From assembly GCF_000430785.1 (NCBI RefSeq), contig NZ_AUMR01000011.1, positions 55,765-119,764 of the forward strand: a stretch of DNA of 64,000 nucleotides, read 5' to 3'. Of this stretch, positions 9,196 to 17,614 are shown in pieces. The notes under the pieces were generated by a model. That model had not been told where the DNA came from, made no database searches, and saw nothing but the letters and a program-made list of their open reading frames with translations. The translations under genes and the position numbers were made by a program. This DNA is from Ectobacillus panaciterrae DSM 19096 (GTDB lineage Bacteria; Bacillota; Bacilli; Bacillales; Bacillaceae_G). Position 1 is the stretch's first letter. The number at the start of each line of letters is the position of its first letter.

Positions 9196-9342
9196 CTTTA
9201 CTTCCTCCTTTTCGTGCGCACTCGCGCGGAAAGTATATGGAATCTTTCGCTGCTGTTCTTTGTGATTCCTTCCTCCCGACAAAAGAAGTGTTTTTTCGAA
9301 ACAGAAGCAACATTTTGTCGAGTGCTTGATGATTGTGGGGAT

Positions 9343-9420
9343 TAAAAGAAACTTCATCAACGGGCGCTTTTTTCTGCTGATATTAGTTGAACCGATCAGG
9401 GCCCTTACCGCCCGTTCTCA
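9343..9420 (-). repeat. bcr1-like hairpin element, degenerate copy
   Basis: On the minus strand it reads ACGGGCGGTAAGGGCCC, then TGATCGGTTCAACTAA, a weak ATCAGC/GTTGAT hairpin and GATGAAGTTTC. The conserved blocks match the two better copies at 40003-40130 and 51827-51920, but the stem and ends have decayed. It occupies most of the 295-base dacF-spoIIAA gap, where a SigH promoter for spoIIA is expected; I could not fix that promoter with confidence. Confidence 0.6.
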
Positions 9421-9445
9421 CTTCCACTAGGGCAATCAGAGTCCG

Positions 9446-9486
9446 AAAAAAAGGAAAAAGCTAAGCGACAATACATTGCCGCTTAG
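9446..9486 (-). terminator. dacF terminator
   Basis: Minus strand CTAAGCG/CGCTTAG around a 12-base loop, then CTTTTTCCTTTTTTT. It lies between dacF and spoIIAA; read-through from dacF into spoIIA is known in B. subtilis but cannot be judged here. Confidence 0.75.
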
Positions 9487-9490
9487 ACCG

Positions 9491-10684
9491 TTATTCTGAT
9501 TTTGAAAACATGCCAAAGCCTCTCTTAAACAGCTCCCAAAGACTTGCTTCTGTTATATCTTCACTTGCCACAAGAGGCTCTTTCGTAATGACCTTGTCCC
9601 CGCTTTTGACAACAAGCGTTCCAAGCGCATCTCCCTTTTTAACCGGAGCCTTTACCTTTTCTTCCATTACAATTTCCTCTGTTACTTTAGACGCACTCTC
9701 TCCTCTTTTCAAGAGCAAAGATACGTTGTCTGAAGCAACAAGACTTACTGTTTTCTTTTTGCCTCTGCTTACCTGGATAGAAGCAATCGGCTGATCTTTT
9801 TTATAAAGCCTTTTCGTTGTATATTGACTGAACGCATAATCAAGAAGCTTTGTAACTTGTGCATTTCGGTCCTTAGAGGTCGGTGCTCCCATTACAACCG
9901 CGATGACACGCATGCCGTTTTTTTCTGCAGAAGCTGTCAAACAATAGCGCGCTTCTGTTGTAAATCCTGTTTTCACCCCGTCTACTCCAGGATAGAAGCG
10001 AACGAGCTTGTTTGTATTTACAAGCCAAAACTTCTTGTCTGTGCTTTCACGAAGATAGTCTTCGTACTTTCCTGTATATTGACGAATGAGAGGATATTTC
10101 ATCAGTTCCTTCGCCATAACTGCCATATCGTATGCAGTGGAATAATGCTCCTTTGCAGGCAATCCTGTTGGGTTTTGAAACTGAGTATTTTTTAGCCCCA
10201 AGTCCTTTGCCTTGTTGTTCATCATTTTCACAAAGCCTTCCATTGATCCTGAAATATGTTCTGCCATAGCGACAGATGCGTCATTTCCAGAAGCAATGGC
10301 AATTCCTCTCAGCATTTCATCCACTGTCATTTCTTCGCCAGGTTCAAGAAAAATTTGCGACCCGCCCATGGACGCAGCAAATTCGCTTGTACGCACCTTA
10401 TCCTTCAGCTTCAATTTGCCGCTTTCAATCTGCTCCATAATAAGAAGCATGGTCATAATCTTTGTCATACTGGCAGGCGGAAGCTTTTCGTTGCTGTTTT
10501 TATCAAATAATACTTGTCCGGTATCCTGCTCGAGCAGCACCGCAGATGATGCATTGTCTACAAGCTGCGGCTGTTCAGTCTCTCTCTGTTTTTGCTGCGG
10601 CTGTTTCTCAGACTGTGCCCATCCAACCGGAACGGCGGAACTAAATAAAGCGAAACATAATAGAATTCCGACGAATCGTTTCAT
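9491..10684 (-). CDS. dacF: D-alanyl-D-alanine carboxypeptidase DacF
   Basis: A 397-residue exported penicillin-binding protein that removes the terminal D-Ala from peptidoglycan stem peptides, in the forespore in B. subtilis. The signal peptide ends near WAQ (about residue 25). Active-site motifs are SMTK (SxxK), SGN and KTG (VDGVKTGFT). The C-terminal PBP5-like domain ends in an amphipathic anchor. I start at the ATG at 10684, seven bases after GGAGGG; the ATG at 10690 and TTG at 10699 fall on the Shine-Dalgarno itself. Confidence 0.93.
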   Translation of the reverse strand: MKRFVGILLCFALFSSAVPVGWAQSEKQPQQKQRETEQPQLVDNASSAVLLEQDTGQVLFDKNSNEKLPPASMTKIMTMLLIMEQIESGKLKLKDKVRTSEFAASMGGSQIFLEPGEEMTVDEMLRGIAIASGNDASVAMAEHISGSMEGFVKMMNNKAKDLGLKNTQFQNPTGLPAKEHYSTAYDMAVMAKELMKYPLIRQYTGKYEDYLRESTDKKFWLVNTNKLVRFYPGVDGVKTGFTTEARYCLTASAEKNGMRVIAVVMGAPTSKDRNAQVTKLLDYAFSQYTTKRLYKKDQPIASIQVSRGKKKTVSLVASDNVSLLLKRGESASKVTEEIVMEEKVKAPVKKGDALGTLVVKSGDKVITKEPLVASEDITEASLWELFKRGFGMFSKSE

Positions 10685-10819
10685 TTCCATACCCTCCAAT
10701 CAGTATCAAACCTATTTTTTCCAAAAGATAAGCATTTATACCATTTTTTTCTAAACAATACATAAATCTTTTTTTCAAAATAAGTGTTGACACGCAAAGA
10801 AAAACATACTAGTGTTTTA

Positions 10820-10844
10820 TGTGTACTACATGTATTAATACACT
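10820..10844 (+). promoter_or_regulatory. YtrA-type operator with candidate promoter
   Basis: The inverted repeat GTGTA-N13-TACAC lies just upstream of the GntR-family gene. It matches the half sites and 13-base spacing I recall for the B. subtilis YtrA operator (AGTGTA-N13-TACACT). A perfect -35 TTGACA at 10787-10792 with TAGTGT 17 bases on could be the promoter. Autorepression of the regulator-transporter operon is the likely purpose (inference). Confidence 0.6.
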
Positions 10845-10879
10845 TAAATATACTTCCGTTGGAAGGGAGGCTTCCGATA

Positions 10880-11299
10880 TTGCTGATTCAACTAGACCCT
10901 AGAAGCAGCACTCCTATATGGGAACAAATCGTCAATAGCATTAAGGAGCTGATACTGAAGGATATTTTATCTCCGCAGGATAAGCTGCCGTCTGTTCGGG
11001 AACTTGCATCCACGCTTGTTGTCAACCCAAACACAGTAAGTAAAGCTTATCAAGAATTAGAACGCCAAGGCGTTATTGAAACATTGCGCGGAAGAGGGAC
11101 ATTCGTCGCTGAAATGATTATACCGCGAAAGGATGAACAAAAAATGGCAGCACTCGAGCAGCAATTAAAGCAAATTTTAATGGAAGCTACATATCTCGGT
11201 GTGTCTAAAGACACATTGGTGCATTGGCTGAACAATTATTACAACGAACTGGGAGGAGATAAAGATGCTGAAGGCGGAAAACGTCCAGAAAACGATTGA
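10880..11299 (+). CDS. GntR family transcriptional regulator (YtrA subfamily)
   Basis: A 139-residue repressor. It has the short YtrA-type layout: an N-terminal winged helix (residues 1-75, IQLDPRSSTPIWEQIV then LPSVRELASTLVVNPNTVSKAYQELE and GRGTF) and only a short helical tail instead of a ligand domain. I choose the TTG at 10880, nine bases after GGGAGG. The upstream ATG at 10784 would place the operator inside the gene and adds residues alien to the family. It overlaps the ABC gene by 35 bases. Confidence 0.85.
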   Translation: MLIQLDPRSSTPIWEQIVNSIKELILKDILSPQDKLPSVRELASTLVVNPNTVSKAYQELERQGVIETLRGRGTFVAEMIIPRKDEQKMAALEQQLKQILMEATYLGVSKDTLVHWLNNYYNELGGDKDAEGGKRPEND

Positions 11300-12146
11300 A
11301 AATCAAACTGTATTAACAAATATATCTTTTGAGTTGCCTAAGGGCAGCATTGCCGGCTTGCTCGGGCGAAATGGTGCCGGTAAAACAACCTTAATCCGGA
11401 TGCTTGTCGGTATCCTGAGTCCGGATAAAGGAACGGTAACATATGACGGTGAAGATGTTCATCAAAACCCTGATGTGAAACAGCGCGTTGCATACGTTCC
11501 GGATTCTACAAATCTATTGAACGGATACACTGTGAAGGAAATTGTCCGTTTCTATGAATCTGTCTATAAAAATTTTGATACAGCTTATTTCTATGGACTG
11601 CTGCATCGCTTCAATCTGCCTGAAAGACGTATCCGCAGCTACTCGCGAGGGATGAAAGCGTCACTCGCTATGATTTTGGCATTTTCAACAAAAGCAGAGT
11701 ATATCATTTTGGACGAACCGACAAACGGGTTAGATCCGATTGTCAAGAGGCAGGTCTTGCAATTTATTGTAGAAGAAGTAGCAGAGCGTAATGTTACTGT
11801 ATTGATTTCCACTCATCATCTAGATGAGGTTGAAAAAATTGCAGATACGATTATTGTAGTTAAGGATCATGAAATAGCTTCCATTACATCTGTAGAAGCC
11901 GTGAAAAATCAATATGTAAAAATACAGGTTGCCTTTGAGCGCTCTCTGCCCCAAAAGCTCGAAAATCTGCATAACGTAACTTTGCTGAGCCAAACTGGGA
12001 AAGTATACACGCTTTTGATTCAAAACCATATCGAAGCAACATTGGATAAGTTCCGCAAAGAGCAGCCGATTCTGCTTGAAGAACTGCCGATGTCGCTGGA
12101 AGATATATTCGTAACTACGCTCGGAGGTGATATTTATGTTTCATAA
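11265..12146 (+). CDS. ABC transporter ATP-binding protein (YtrB-like)
   Basis: A 293-residue ATPase of an ABC-2 type exporter. Walker A is GRNGAGKTT (near residue 37), the signature is a divergent SRGMKASL (near residue 126), Walker B is YIILDEPTNGLDP, and the switch His is in STHHLDE. The C-terminal 80 residues form a small accessory domain seen in YtrB-like proteins. It starts inside the regulator gene and overlaps the permease gene, so the three form one operon. The substrate is unknown; related operons respond to cell-wall stress. Confidence 0.88.
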   Translation: MLKAENVQKTIENQTVLTNISFELPKGSIAGLLGRNGAGKTTLIRMLVGILSPDKGTVTYDGEDVHQNPDVKQRVAYVPDSTNLLNGYTVKEIVRFYESVYKNFDTAYFYGLLHRFNLPERRIRSYSRGMKASLAMILAFSTKAEYIILDEPTNGLDPIVKRQVLQFIVEEVAERNVTVLISTHHLDEVEKIADTIIVVKDHEIASITSVEAVKNQYVKIQVAFERSLPQKLENLHNVTLLSQTGKVYTLLIQNHIEATLDKFRKEQPILLEELPMSLEDIFVTTLGGDIYVS

Positions 12147-13254
12147 GGCGCTGTGGATGCGGAATCAAAAGCAAGGGAAATGGATTGTAGGGCTGTTTTG
12201 GCTTGGGAGTTTGTATTTACTGCCTTTTAATTATTATCAAGCCGCTGTAACAATATTGGAGCAACAGAAACATACTAAAGAGATTGTTCTTCAGCATCCA
12301 GATTATCACTATTACTATCAATACTATTTCAATTCCGGGGCAAGTGGTTTTCAAACCATTCTATTAATTGCATTGGCGGCCCTATTGATTGGCTGGGAGC
12401 GTAATAATCAATCTATTGATTTACTGTTTTCTATGCCTTTTAAAAGACGGGATATTTTTCTATCAAAATGGTTATTTGGACTTGTTCATATAACAGGTAT
12501 ACATATCGTCACCTATGGACTTATGTACCTGGTTAAAAAGACCACCATTCATGACTCGCATCAGGACTTTACTGATTTCAGCATTTTTTTCTTAGTATCG
12601 TTTGTAACATTGGCAGCCTTGTACACATTTTGTCTCTTCGTAGGAACCATTGCCGGCAACATTGTTTCCCAAGCAATATTAAGCTTTATCTTCCTCTATT
12701 TACCTATAGGTTTATACGGACTTGTAAGCAGTATGATTGTGCTTCATATAAGCTCAAATCAAGATTCTCTTGAAGCGTTTTATAAAAGGACTCATTCAAT
12801 CCAGCAAGGGTTCGAGACCATTTCACTGCCCGTACCGCTTCAGTCCCTTCGGATTGAATATAATGATAATCCCGAAAATAAGTCAATCAACGGGATTGAC
12901 TTCGGCTACAATCCAGAGCGGTCGGAGTCAATGATTTTCAATAGGGTACTTTCTACTGTTGCAATTGCGATAGCCTATACCTTGCTTAGTTTAATAATGG
13001 GTATAAAGCTCTATAAAAAAACGCCAAATGAAGCGAACGGAAAAATACTTCTCTACCGGAAGTTGGCAAAGTTGTTTATTCCATCAGTAGTCATTTGCTG
13101 CAGCTTACTCGGTGGTCAAATTCTTGCAGGTGCCTTTTCACCTTCCAAACCGCCCTTGTTCGTCTTTTATATTGCTACAATCGGTGTAGGTATCATTACG
13201 CACATCATCCTAAAAAAACTTATGAACACAAAGCTCTCCTTGGGCTCCAAATAA
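12136..13254 (+). CDS. ABC-2 type transporter permease
   Basis: A 372-residue membrane protein with about six to seven hydrophobic segments, the partner of the preceding ATPase. The ATG at 12136 has GGAGGTGA five bases ahead; the GTG at 12127 coincides with that site. A long extracytoplasmic stretch (residues about 215-275, hydrophilic) separates the last pair of helices. The order regulator-ATPase-permease and the YtrA operator suggest a small exporter module. No close family name can be read from the sequence. Confidence 0.82.
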   Translation: MFHKALWMRNQKQGKWIVGLFWLGSLYLLPFNYYQAAVTILEQQKHTKEIVLQHPDYHYYYQYYFNSGASGFQTILLIALAALLIGWERNNQSIDLLFSMPFKRRDIFLSKWLFGLVHITGIHIVTYGLMYLVKKTTIHDSHQDFTDFSIFFLVSFVTLAALYTFCLFVGTIAGNIVSQAILSFIFLYLPIGLYGLVSSMIVLHISSNQDSLEAFYKRTHSIQQGFETISLPVPLQSLRIEYNDNPENKSINGIDFGYNPERSESMIFNRVLSTVAIAIAYTLLSLIMGIKLYKKTPNEANGKILLYRKLAKLFIPSVVICCSLLGGQILAGAFSPSKPPLFVFYIATIGVGIITHIILKKLMNTKLSLGSK

Positions 13255-13261
13255 AAAGAAA

Positions 13262-13291
13262 TAAAGCATCCTTGCTGCGCAAGGATGCTTT
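13262..13291 (+). terminator. Terminator of the GntR-ABC operon
   Basis: Stem AAAGCATCCTT/AAGGATGCTTT around GCTGCGC, followed by ACTTTAT, eight bases after the permease stop. Confidence 0.7.
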
Positions 13292-13590
13292 ACTTTATAG
13301 CTTTTCTTCTCACCGCATATTCCTTCTCCTCAGCTGTCCCAAACCCAAGTCCCGCCTCCAGCAAGCGATTTGTCGGAGCAACTGTGCTCTCGGCAATTCG
13401 CCAGTGACCATACTCTTTTACAAATACTTGTAAAAAATAATTCGCTCCGTTCAGCTGATGCTTCGTTTGTTGTTAAGCACTCTACTTCTTTTTGGATGAC
13501 TTGCCGCGGCGTTGCATGTTCTTGTTTTTTTGCCGCGGCAGGATAAGCCGCTGCGAAAAACGCTATTATGAGGATGAGCAGTCGAACCAT
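13290..13590 (-). pseudogene. Frameshifted small secreted protein, family unknown
   Basis: A well-placed AAGGAGG and ATG (13590) open a frame with a signal peptide (MVRLLILIIAFFAAAYPAAA) and about 18 further plausible residues. After VECL that frame turns into an unlikely Cys/Trp-rich tail stopping at 13330. In the +1 frame a protein-like stretch runs to TAA at 13290-13292, containing NYFLQVFVKEYGHWRIAEST and LEAGLGFGTAEEKEYAV. A one-base change near TTAACAACAAAC would join both into a protein of about 100 residues. It is either a real pseudogene or a sequencing error. I do not recognise the family. Confidence 0.55.
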
Positions 13591-13653
13591 GATGTTTCCT
13601 CCTTTTGCGCATCTTATCCAAATTACGGAAAAGAAGAGGAGGAATTATACTTC

Positions 13654-13680
13654 AAAAAAAGAGAGGATTGCTCCTCTCTA
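13654..13680 (-). terminator. Terminator of the marR-type gene
   Basis: Minus strand AGAGAGGA/TCCTCTCT followed by TTTTTTT, overlapping the stop codon of the regulator. Confidence 0.75.
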
Positions 13681-14097
13681 TAGTACGCGGTCAAACAATT
13701 CCAGAACCTTCTGCATTTCTTCGTCACTCCAGCCGCCAAACTTTTCTTTGTAATATTCTTTGCGCAGGTTTTCGAGCTTCTCTGCTACCTCTCGGCCTTT
13801 GTCTGTAATTTCCAAGTAGACAATGCGGCGGTCGGAGTCCGAGCGCTTGCGCATAACTAACTCTTTCTTTACAAGCCGGTCTGTGACAGCTGTAATATGA
13901 CTGGATGTAACATTTACTTCAGAAGCAATTTGCGATGCCATTTGCGGACTGTTTGCGTATAAAGCACGCAAAACGGAAAATTCGTTCCACGGCATATACT
14001 CCTCAAACAATTCATTAATATCCGTTTGCAGCATGCGGAACATTTGGCGGAGTGACATAGATAATTGTAAAATAAGTGCTTCTCGTTCTTGTCTCAC
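13678..14097 (-). CDS. MarR family transcriptional regulator
   Basis: A 139-residue winged-helix repressor or activator. The DNA-binding core is MASQIASEVNVTSSHITAVTDRL (residues 53-75) followed by the wing KRSDSDRRIVYLEITDKG; long flanking helices form the dimer interface. The start is a GTG at 14097 with a weak AAGGA ahead. There is no operon partner: the divergent neighbour is the SIMPL gene 230 bases away, and the broken secreted gene lies downstream. The ligand and targets cannot be inferred. Confidence 0.85.
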   Translation of the reverse strand: MRQEREALILQLSMSLRQMFRMLQTDINELFEEYMPWNEFSVLRALYANSPQMASQIASEVNVTSSHITAVTDRLVKKELVMRKRSDSDRRIVYLEITDKGREVAEKLENLRKEYYKEKFGGWSDEEMQKVLELFDRVL

Positions 14098-14327
14098 TGT
14101 TCTCGATCCTTTTTATTCATATTTGAAATTATTATAATTCATTCACATTTATATTGTATACATTTTCTTTTCACAATATATTTCCACCTGTCTTGACAGA
14201 AGAAAAGTCAGGTGACGACATGCTTTATTATTATTTTAACATATTTTCTGAAAAGAAAGCGCAGGAAAATTTTTTTTGTCTTGTGCTCATATACATAAAT
14301 GAACAGTAAAGAAGGAAGGTGACAATT

Positions 14328-14984
14328 ATGCACTACGGTCCTGCCCCTTATTTCCCCGAATATCGTCCCATTAAAGATTCTACCCTTACGTTACAAGGCG
14401 AGGGTACAGTTCAAGCAAAACCGGATGTGGTAGTTATCACGCTCGGCGTGTCGACGGAGAATGAAAATGTGAAAACAGCGCAGGAGGAAAACGCAGTTCA
14501 TTCCGCTGCTCTTTTAAATGCGTTAAAAGCTCTTGGCATTCAGGAACAAGAGATTCAAACTATCTCTTACACAATTACGCCGGAATATAATTATATAGAC
14601 GGAAAATCCATACTGCGCGGCTACCGCGTCGAGCACCTATACGAGATAACTGTTTTGAACGTACAAAAAGCCGGGGAAGTATATGCCGCAGCTGTGCAGG
14701 CTGGTGCAAACATCGCGCGCGGTCTTACATTTCGCGTTTCAAACCCTGATGTATATTACCAACAAGCCTTAACGCTCGCTATACAGCAGGCACAGGAAAA
14801 AGCAAAGGCTGTCGTGAGTACACTCGGTGTAACTTTGAATCCAATTCCCATCTCCATCACGGAAGAGCCCGGCGCTGTTCCAAGATATGCAACGTATGCC
14901 GCCTCGTCTAAAGCAGTCCCGCCCATTCAGCCGGGTGAATTGGATATTACTGTAGCGATTCGAGCTGTATTCTCCTATATGTAA
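14328..14984 (+). CDS. SIMPL (DUF541) domain protein
   Basis: A 218-residue protein consisting almost entirely of a SIMPL/DUF541 domain. It begins LTLQGEGTVQAKPDVVVITLGVS and has GYRVEHLYEITV in the middle, both typical. There is no signal peptide or lipobox, so it is presumably cytoplasmic or exported by another route. The ATG at 14328 has AAGGAAGGTGA ahead; the GTG at 14319 overlaps that site. The biochemical role of the family in Gram-positives is unknown. Confidence 0.82.
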   Translation: MHYGPAPYFPEYRPIKDSTLTLQGEGTVQAKPDVVVITLGVSTENENVKTAQEENAVHSAALLNALKALGIQEQEIQTISYTITPEYNYIDGKSILRGYRVEHLYEITVLNVQKAGEVYAAAVQAGANIARGLTFRVSNPDVYYQQALTLAIQQAQEKAKAVVSTLGVTLNPIPISITEEPGAVPRYATYAASSKAVPPIQPGELDITVAIRAVFSYM

Positions 14985-14997
14985 TTTTCATGGTTTT

Positions 14998-15006
14998 TGG
15001 TATAAT
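14998..15006 (+). promoter_or_regulatory. Extended -10 promoter of the purine permease gene
   Basis: TGGTATAAT, a perfect -10 with the TGn extension, lies about 70 bases before the permease start and just after the SIMPL stop. The leader does not contain a purine riboswitch core. Confidence 0.5.
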
Positions 15007-15076
15007 GAAATACGGTGAGCCCTTTTTTAGGGAAATCACGGGCGGGAGAGGGATATAGTACAAAAGAAGGTTCAAC

Positions 15077-16366
15077 ATGAAAGGATTGTTGGAAAATACG
15101 TTTGATTTAAGAGGGCATCATACGACAGCGAAGCAAGAGCTGCTGGCGGGAGCAACCTCATTCTTTACGATCGTTTATATTATGGTCGTAAATGCGGCAA
15201 TTTTGTCGGATGCCGGGATTCCCCTTGAAGCGGGGATTTTGGCTACAGTTTTCAGTTCATTTGTCGGATGTCTGCTCATGGCATTTCGGGCGAATGCACC
15301 GATTATTCTCGTTCCAGGCATGGGTGTAAATGCGTTCTTTACGTTCACGATTGTACACTCTATGGGACTTAGCTGGCAGGAAGCGTTGGCAGCTATATTC
15401 GTATCAGGGATTCTTTTTGCAATAACAGCTTTTACACCGCTTGCGAGAATTTTATCCGAGACAATTCCAAAATCACTAAAAGAAGCAATTACAGTAGGAA
15501 TTGGCGTGTTTTTAGCATTTATCGGTCTGCAAAAAGGCGGATTGGTTGTAGCAAATTCCAGTACGGCTGTTGCGCTGGGAAGCTTGCGTGATCCGCACGT
15601 CCTAGCGACACTCGCAACGCTTGTGATTGCGCTTGTTCTATTTATTCGCAACGTAAAAGGAAACTTTCTTTGGACGATTGCAGCAGGAACGCTTATCGCA
15701 TGGCTGTTCGGCATTGTGAATACAGCGCAAACCGGTTCTTCTTCATTTTCTTTTTCAGATTATGCTTCTGTATTCGGCGCAATGTCCTTTGCAAAAATTG
15801 TATCTGTACCGTTTTGGATTGCTACATTTTCCTTGAGCATGGTGCTTATTTTTGAAAACATGGGGCTGCTTCACGGCATGCTGGAAAGGTCGGAAAAGTT
15901 TCGTCGCGCTTATCAATCCAATGCTCTTTCTGTTCTGATGTGCGGCTTGTTCGGCACAAGCCCGACGGTATCTACAGTGGAAAGCGCAGCGGGAATCGCA
16001 GCCGGCGGAAAGACTGGTTTAACTTCACTGACAACCGGCGTCTTGTTTTTAGGATCGCTGTTTGCTCTGCCATTTGTAAAGATCATTCCAGATAGCGCGA
16101 TTGCACCAATTTTGATTATCATCGGCGGATTGATGATTGTAAACATCCAGAACATTAACCTTCAGGATTTCTCTGAAGGATTTCCGGCGTTTCTAATCAT
16201 TGTGATGATTCCGCTCACATATAGCATTGCAGACGGGATTGCCTTTGGCTTCATCGCTTATCCGGTGCTGAAATTAGCGCTCGGCAAACGAAACGAAGTC
16301 AAAAAGCCTTTGTATATCATTGCCAGTCTGTTTTTCCTTACCTTTGTATTACATGCAATGGGATAA
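15077..16366 (+). CDS. NCS2 family hypoxanthine/guanine permease (PbuG/PbuO type)
   Basis: A 429-residue AzgA-type purine-base:proton symporter with 12 or more membrane segments. Family marks: MVVNAAILSDAGIPLEAGI near the N-terminus, PGMGVNAFFTFTIV, LQKGGLVVANSSTAVALG and the motif FGTSPTVSTVESAAGI. Length fits PbuG (440) and PbuO (432). It would feed the salvage reactions of the nearby drm-pupG-pdp operon, though it is transcribed separately. Which of the two paralogues it represents is not clear. Confidence 0.88.
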   Translation: MKGLLENTFDLRGHHTTAKQELLAGATSFFTIVYIMVVNAAILSDAGIPLEAGILATVFSSFVGCLLMAFRANAPIILVPGMGVNAFFTFTIVHSMGLSWQEALAAIFVSGILFAITAFTPLARILSETIPKSLKEAITVGIGVFLAFIGLQKGGLVVANSSTAVALGSLRDPHVLATLATLVIALVLFIRNVKGNFLWTIAAGTLIAWLFGIVNTAQTGSSSFSFSDYASVFGAMSFAKIVSVPFWIATFSLSMVLIFENMGLLHGMLERSEKFRRAYQSNALSVLMCGLFGTSPTVSTVESAAGIAAGGKTGLTSLTTGVLFLGSLFALPFVKIIPDSAIAPILIIIGGLMIVNIQNINLQDFSEGFPAFLIIVMIPLTYSIADGIAFGFIAYPVLKLALGKRNEVKKPLYIIASLFFLTFVLHAMG

Positions 16367-16396
16367 AGCCGGGTGACGCGTCACCCGGCTTTTATA
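16366..16396. terminator. Bidirectional terminator
   Basis: Stem AAGCCGGGTGA/TCACCCGGCTT with a CGCG loop and T-rich flanks, between the convergent permease and acyltransferase genes. Confidence 0.8.
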
Positions 16397-17475
16397 TTTT
16401 TTCCGCTCATTGTTTTTCTTGTCAATGCATACTGGCTTGCCTGCCATCCGTTGCCCGCAAATGCAAAGCGCCGCATACAAAACTCATATATCGCTTCCTT
16501 TTTGTCTAATGCAAATATAGAAAAGAGAACGGGAATTGCAATCCCTATTATCGTGTACAACATGTTTCCATAATCAAATATTTCAAGAAAAAGCTTGTTT
16601 GTTCCAATATGCAAATACATAATAATCATGCTTTTTTTATTGAGAAAAGTGAAGAAGGAAAGCTTCATAGTGCGTTGCAGCAGCTGAAAAATACCGCAAA
16701 AAGAAACGGTCATCACTAAAGGAATGAACGCATCCAACATTACATTTTCATAACGAAGATATTTCATGCTAAGGTGGTAATCCAGTAAGCCTCTGTCTTG
16801 CAAAAAGATAAATATTGCGCTTGACGCTGTACAAAAAGCGGTGATCCAGCTCGGTATTCTTTTCAAGTACGGTTTAGCGAAATATCCGATACTATAGTAA
16901 AAGACCGCTATAAAAACGACATCTATGTTCCAAGGCGCGACTAGGTTCAAAGAAGGATTAGAGCCTTTCAGCAGACTGACATAATATGCTTCTGCATGAG
17001 CTGCCATATAGAGAAAGCCGATTGCTGCAAATTGTCCCCATCTTGCTTTAAATAGGAGCAGAATGACAGCAAATACAATTTGCGTAAGAAATAAACATGT
17101 AATGAACCAAAAAACTCCGTAGTATCCTGTAATAAATCGTCCGCCAATCATTAGATTCCAAAGATCCTTGCCGTACCAGGACGGCACTGTATTTCCGTTT
17201 ATGAATTCCCACGCATAGCGCAGCAATGTAAAGCTGCCTAAGTATATAAAATACGGCACAAGAAGCTGTTTCGCACGTTTTCTTATAAATCCTCTCAGCT
17301 GAGGCCACTGATGGACAGGCTTAGATACATAACCGCTAAGCAGAAAGAAAAAAGGCATATGGAACCAATAAATATAAGTAATGTAATCTTTCTGTTTATA
17401 TGCGTGTCCGGCTACAACCAAAATCATGCAAAGCCCCTTTGCTGCGTCGAGCCAAACCTCCCGCTTCTTCGCCAT
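16381..17475 (-). CDS. Membrane acyltransferase, acyltransferase-3 family
   Basis: A 364-residue protein with about ten membrane helices, of the family that O-acetylates cell-surface sugars. The N-terminal signature is WLDAAKGLCMILVVAGHAY (residues about 8-26), whose histidine is essential in relatives, followed by YWFHMPFFFLLSGYV. The C-terminus reads KKSMIIMYLHIGTNKL. The ATG at 17475 is used; the GTG one codon upstream is also possible. It is a lone gene; the sugar acceptor is unknown. It resembles the B. subtilis YfiQ group. Confidence 0.82.
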   Translation of the reverse strand: MAKKREVWLDAAKGLCMILVVAGHAYKQKDYITYIYWFHMPFFFLLSGYVSKPVHQWPQLRGFIRKRAKQLLVPYFIYLGSFTLLRYAWEFINGNTVPSWYGKDLWNLMIGGRFITGYYGVFWFITCLFLTQIVFAVILLLFKARWGQFAAIGFLYMAAHAEAYYVSLLKGSNPSLNLVAPWNIDVVFIAVFYYSIGYFAKPYLKRIPSWITAFCTASSAIFIFLQDRGLLDYHLSMKYLRYENVMLDAFIPLVMTVSFCGIFQLLQRTMKLSFFTFLNKKSMIIMYLHIGTNKLFLEIFDYGNMLYTIIGIAIPVLFSIFALDKKEAIYEFCMRRFAFAGNGWQASQYALTRKTMSGKNIKAG

Positions 17476-17614
17476 CACTTCACCCCTTTTATCACGTTCT
17501 TCATTGTATGGCGAAGAAAGGGCTTTATCAAACGAATAACCAGAATTTCAAGAAGAAGTAAAGTGTATGAAATATTTTTTGCAATATAGTAAAATTTCTC
17601 ACCTTCTCATTACA

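Noticed and set aside
9196..9342. SigH promoter for spoIIAA
   Set aside because: Expected from B. subtilis, and an AGGAAGGA-like box exists on the minus strand, but I could not match both elements at proper spacing.
10212..10754. 180-codon plus-strand frame inside dacF
   Set aside because: Complement of a well-supported gene; Ser/Cys-rich shadow with no start signal.
15007..15076. Purine riboswitch ahead of the NCS2 permease
   Set aside because: The leader between the extended -10 and the gene is too short and lacks the conserved loop sequences of purine aptamers.
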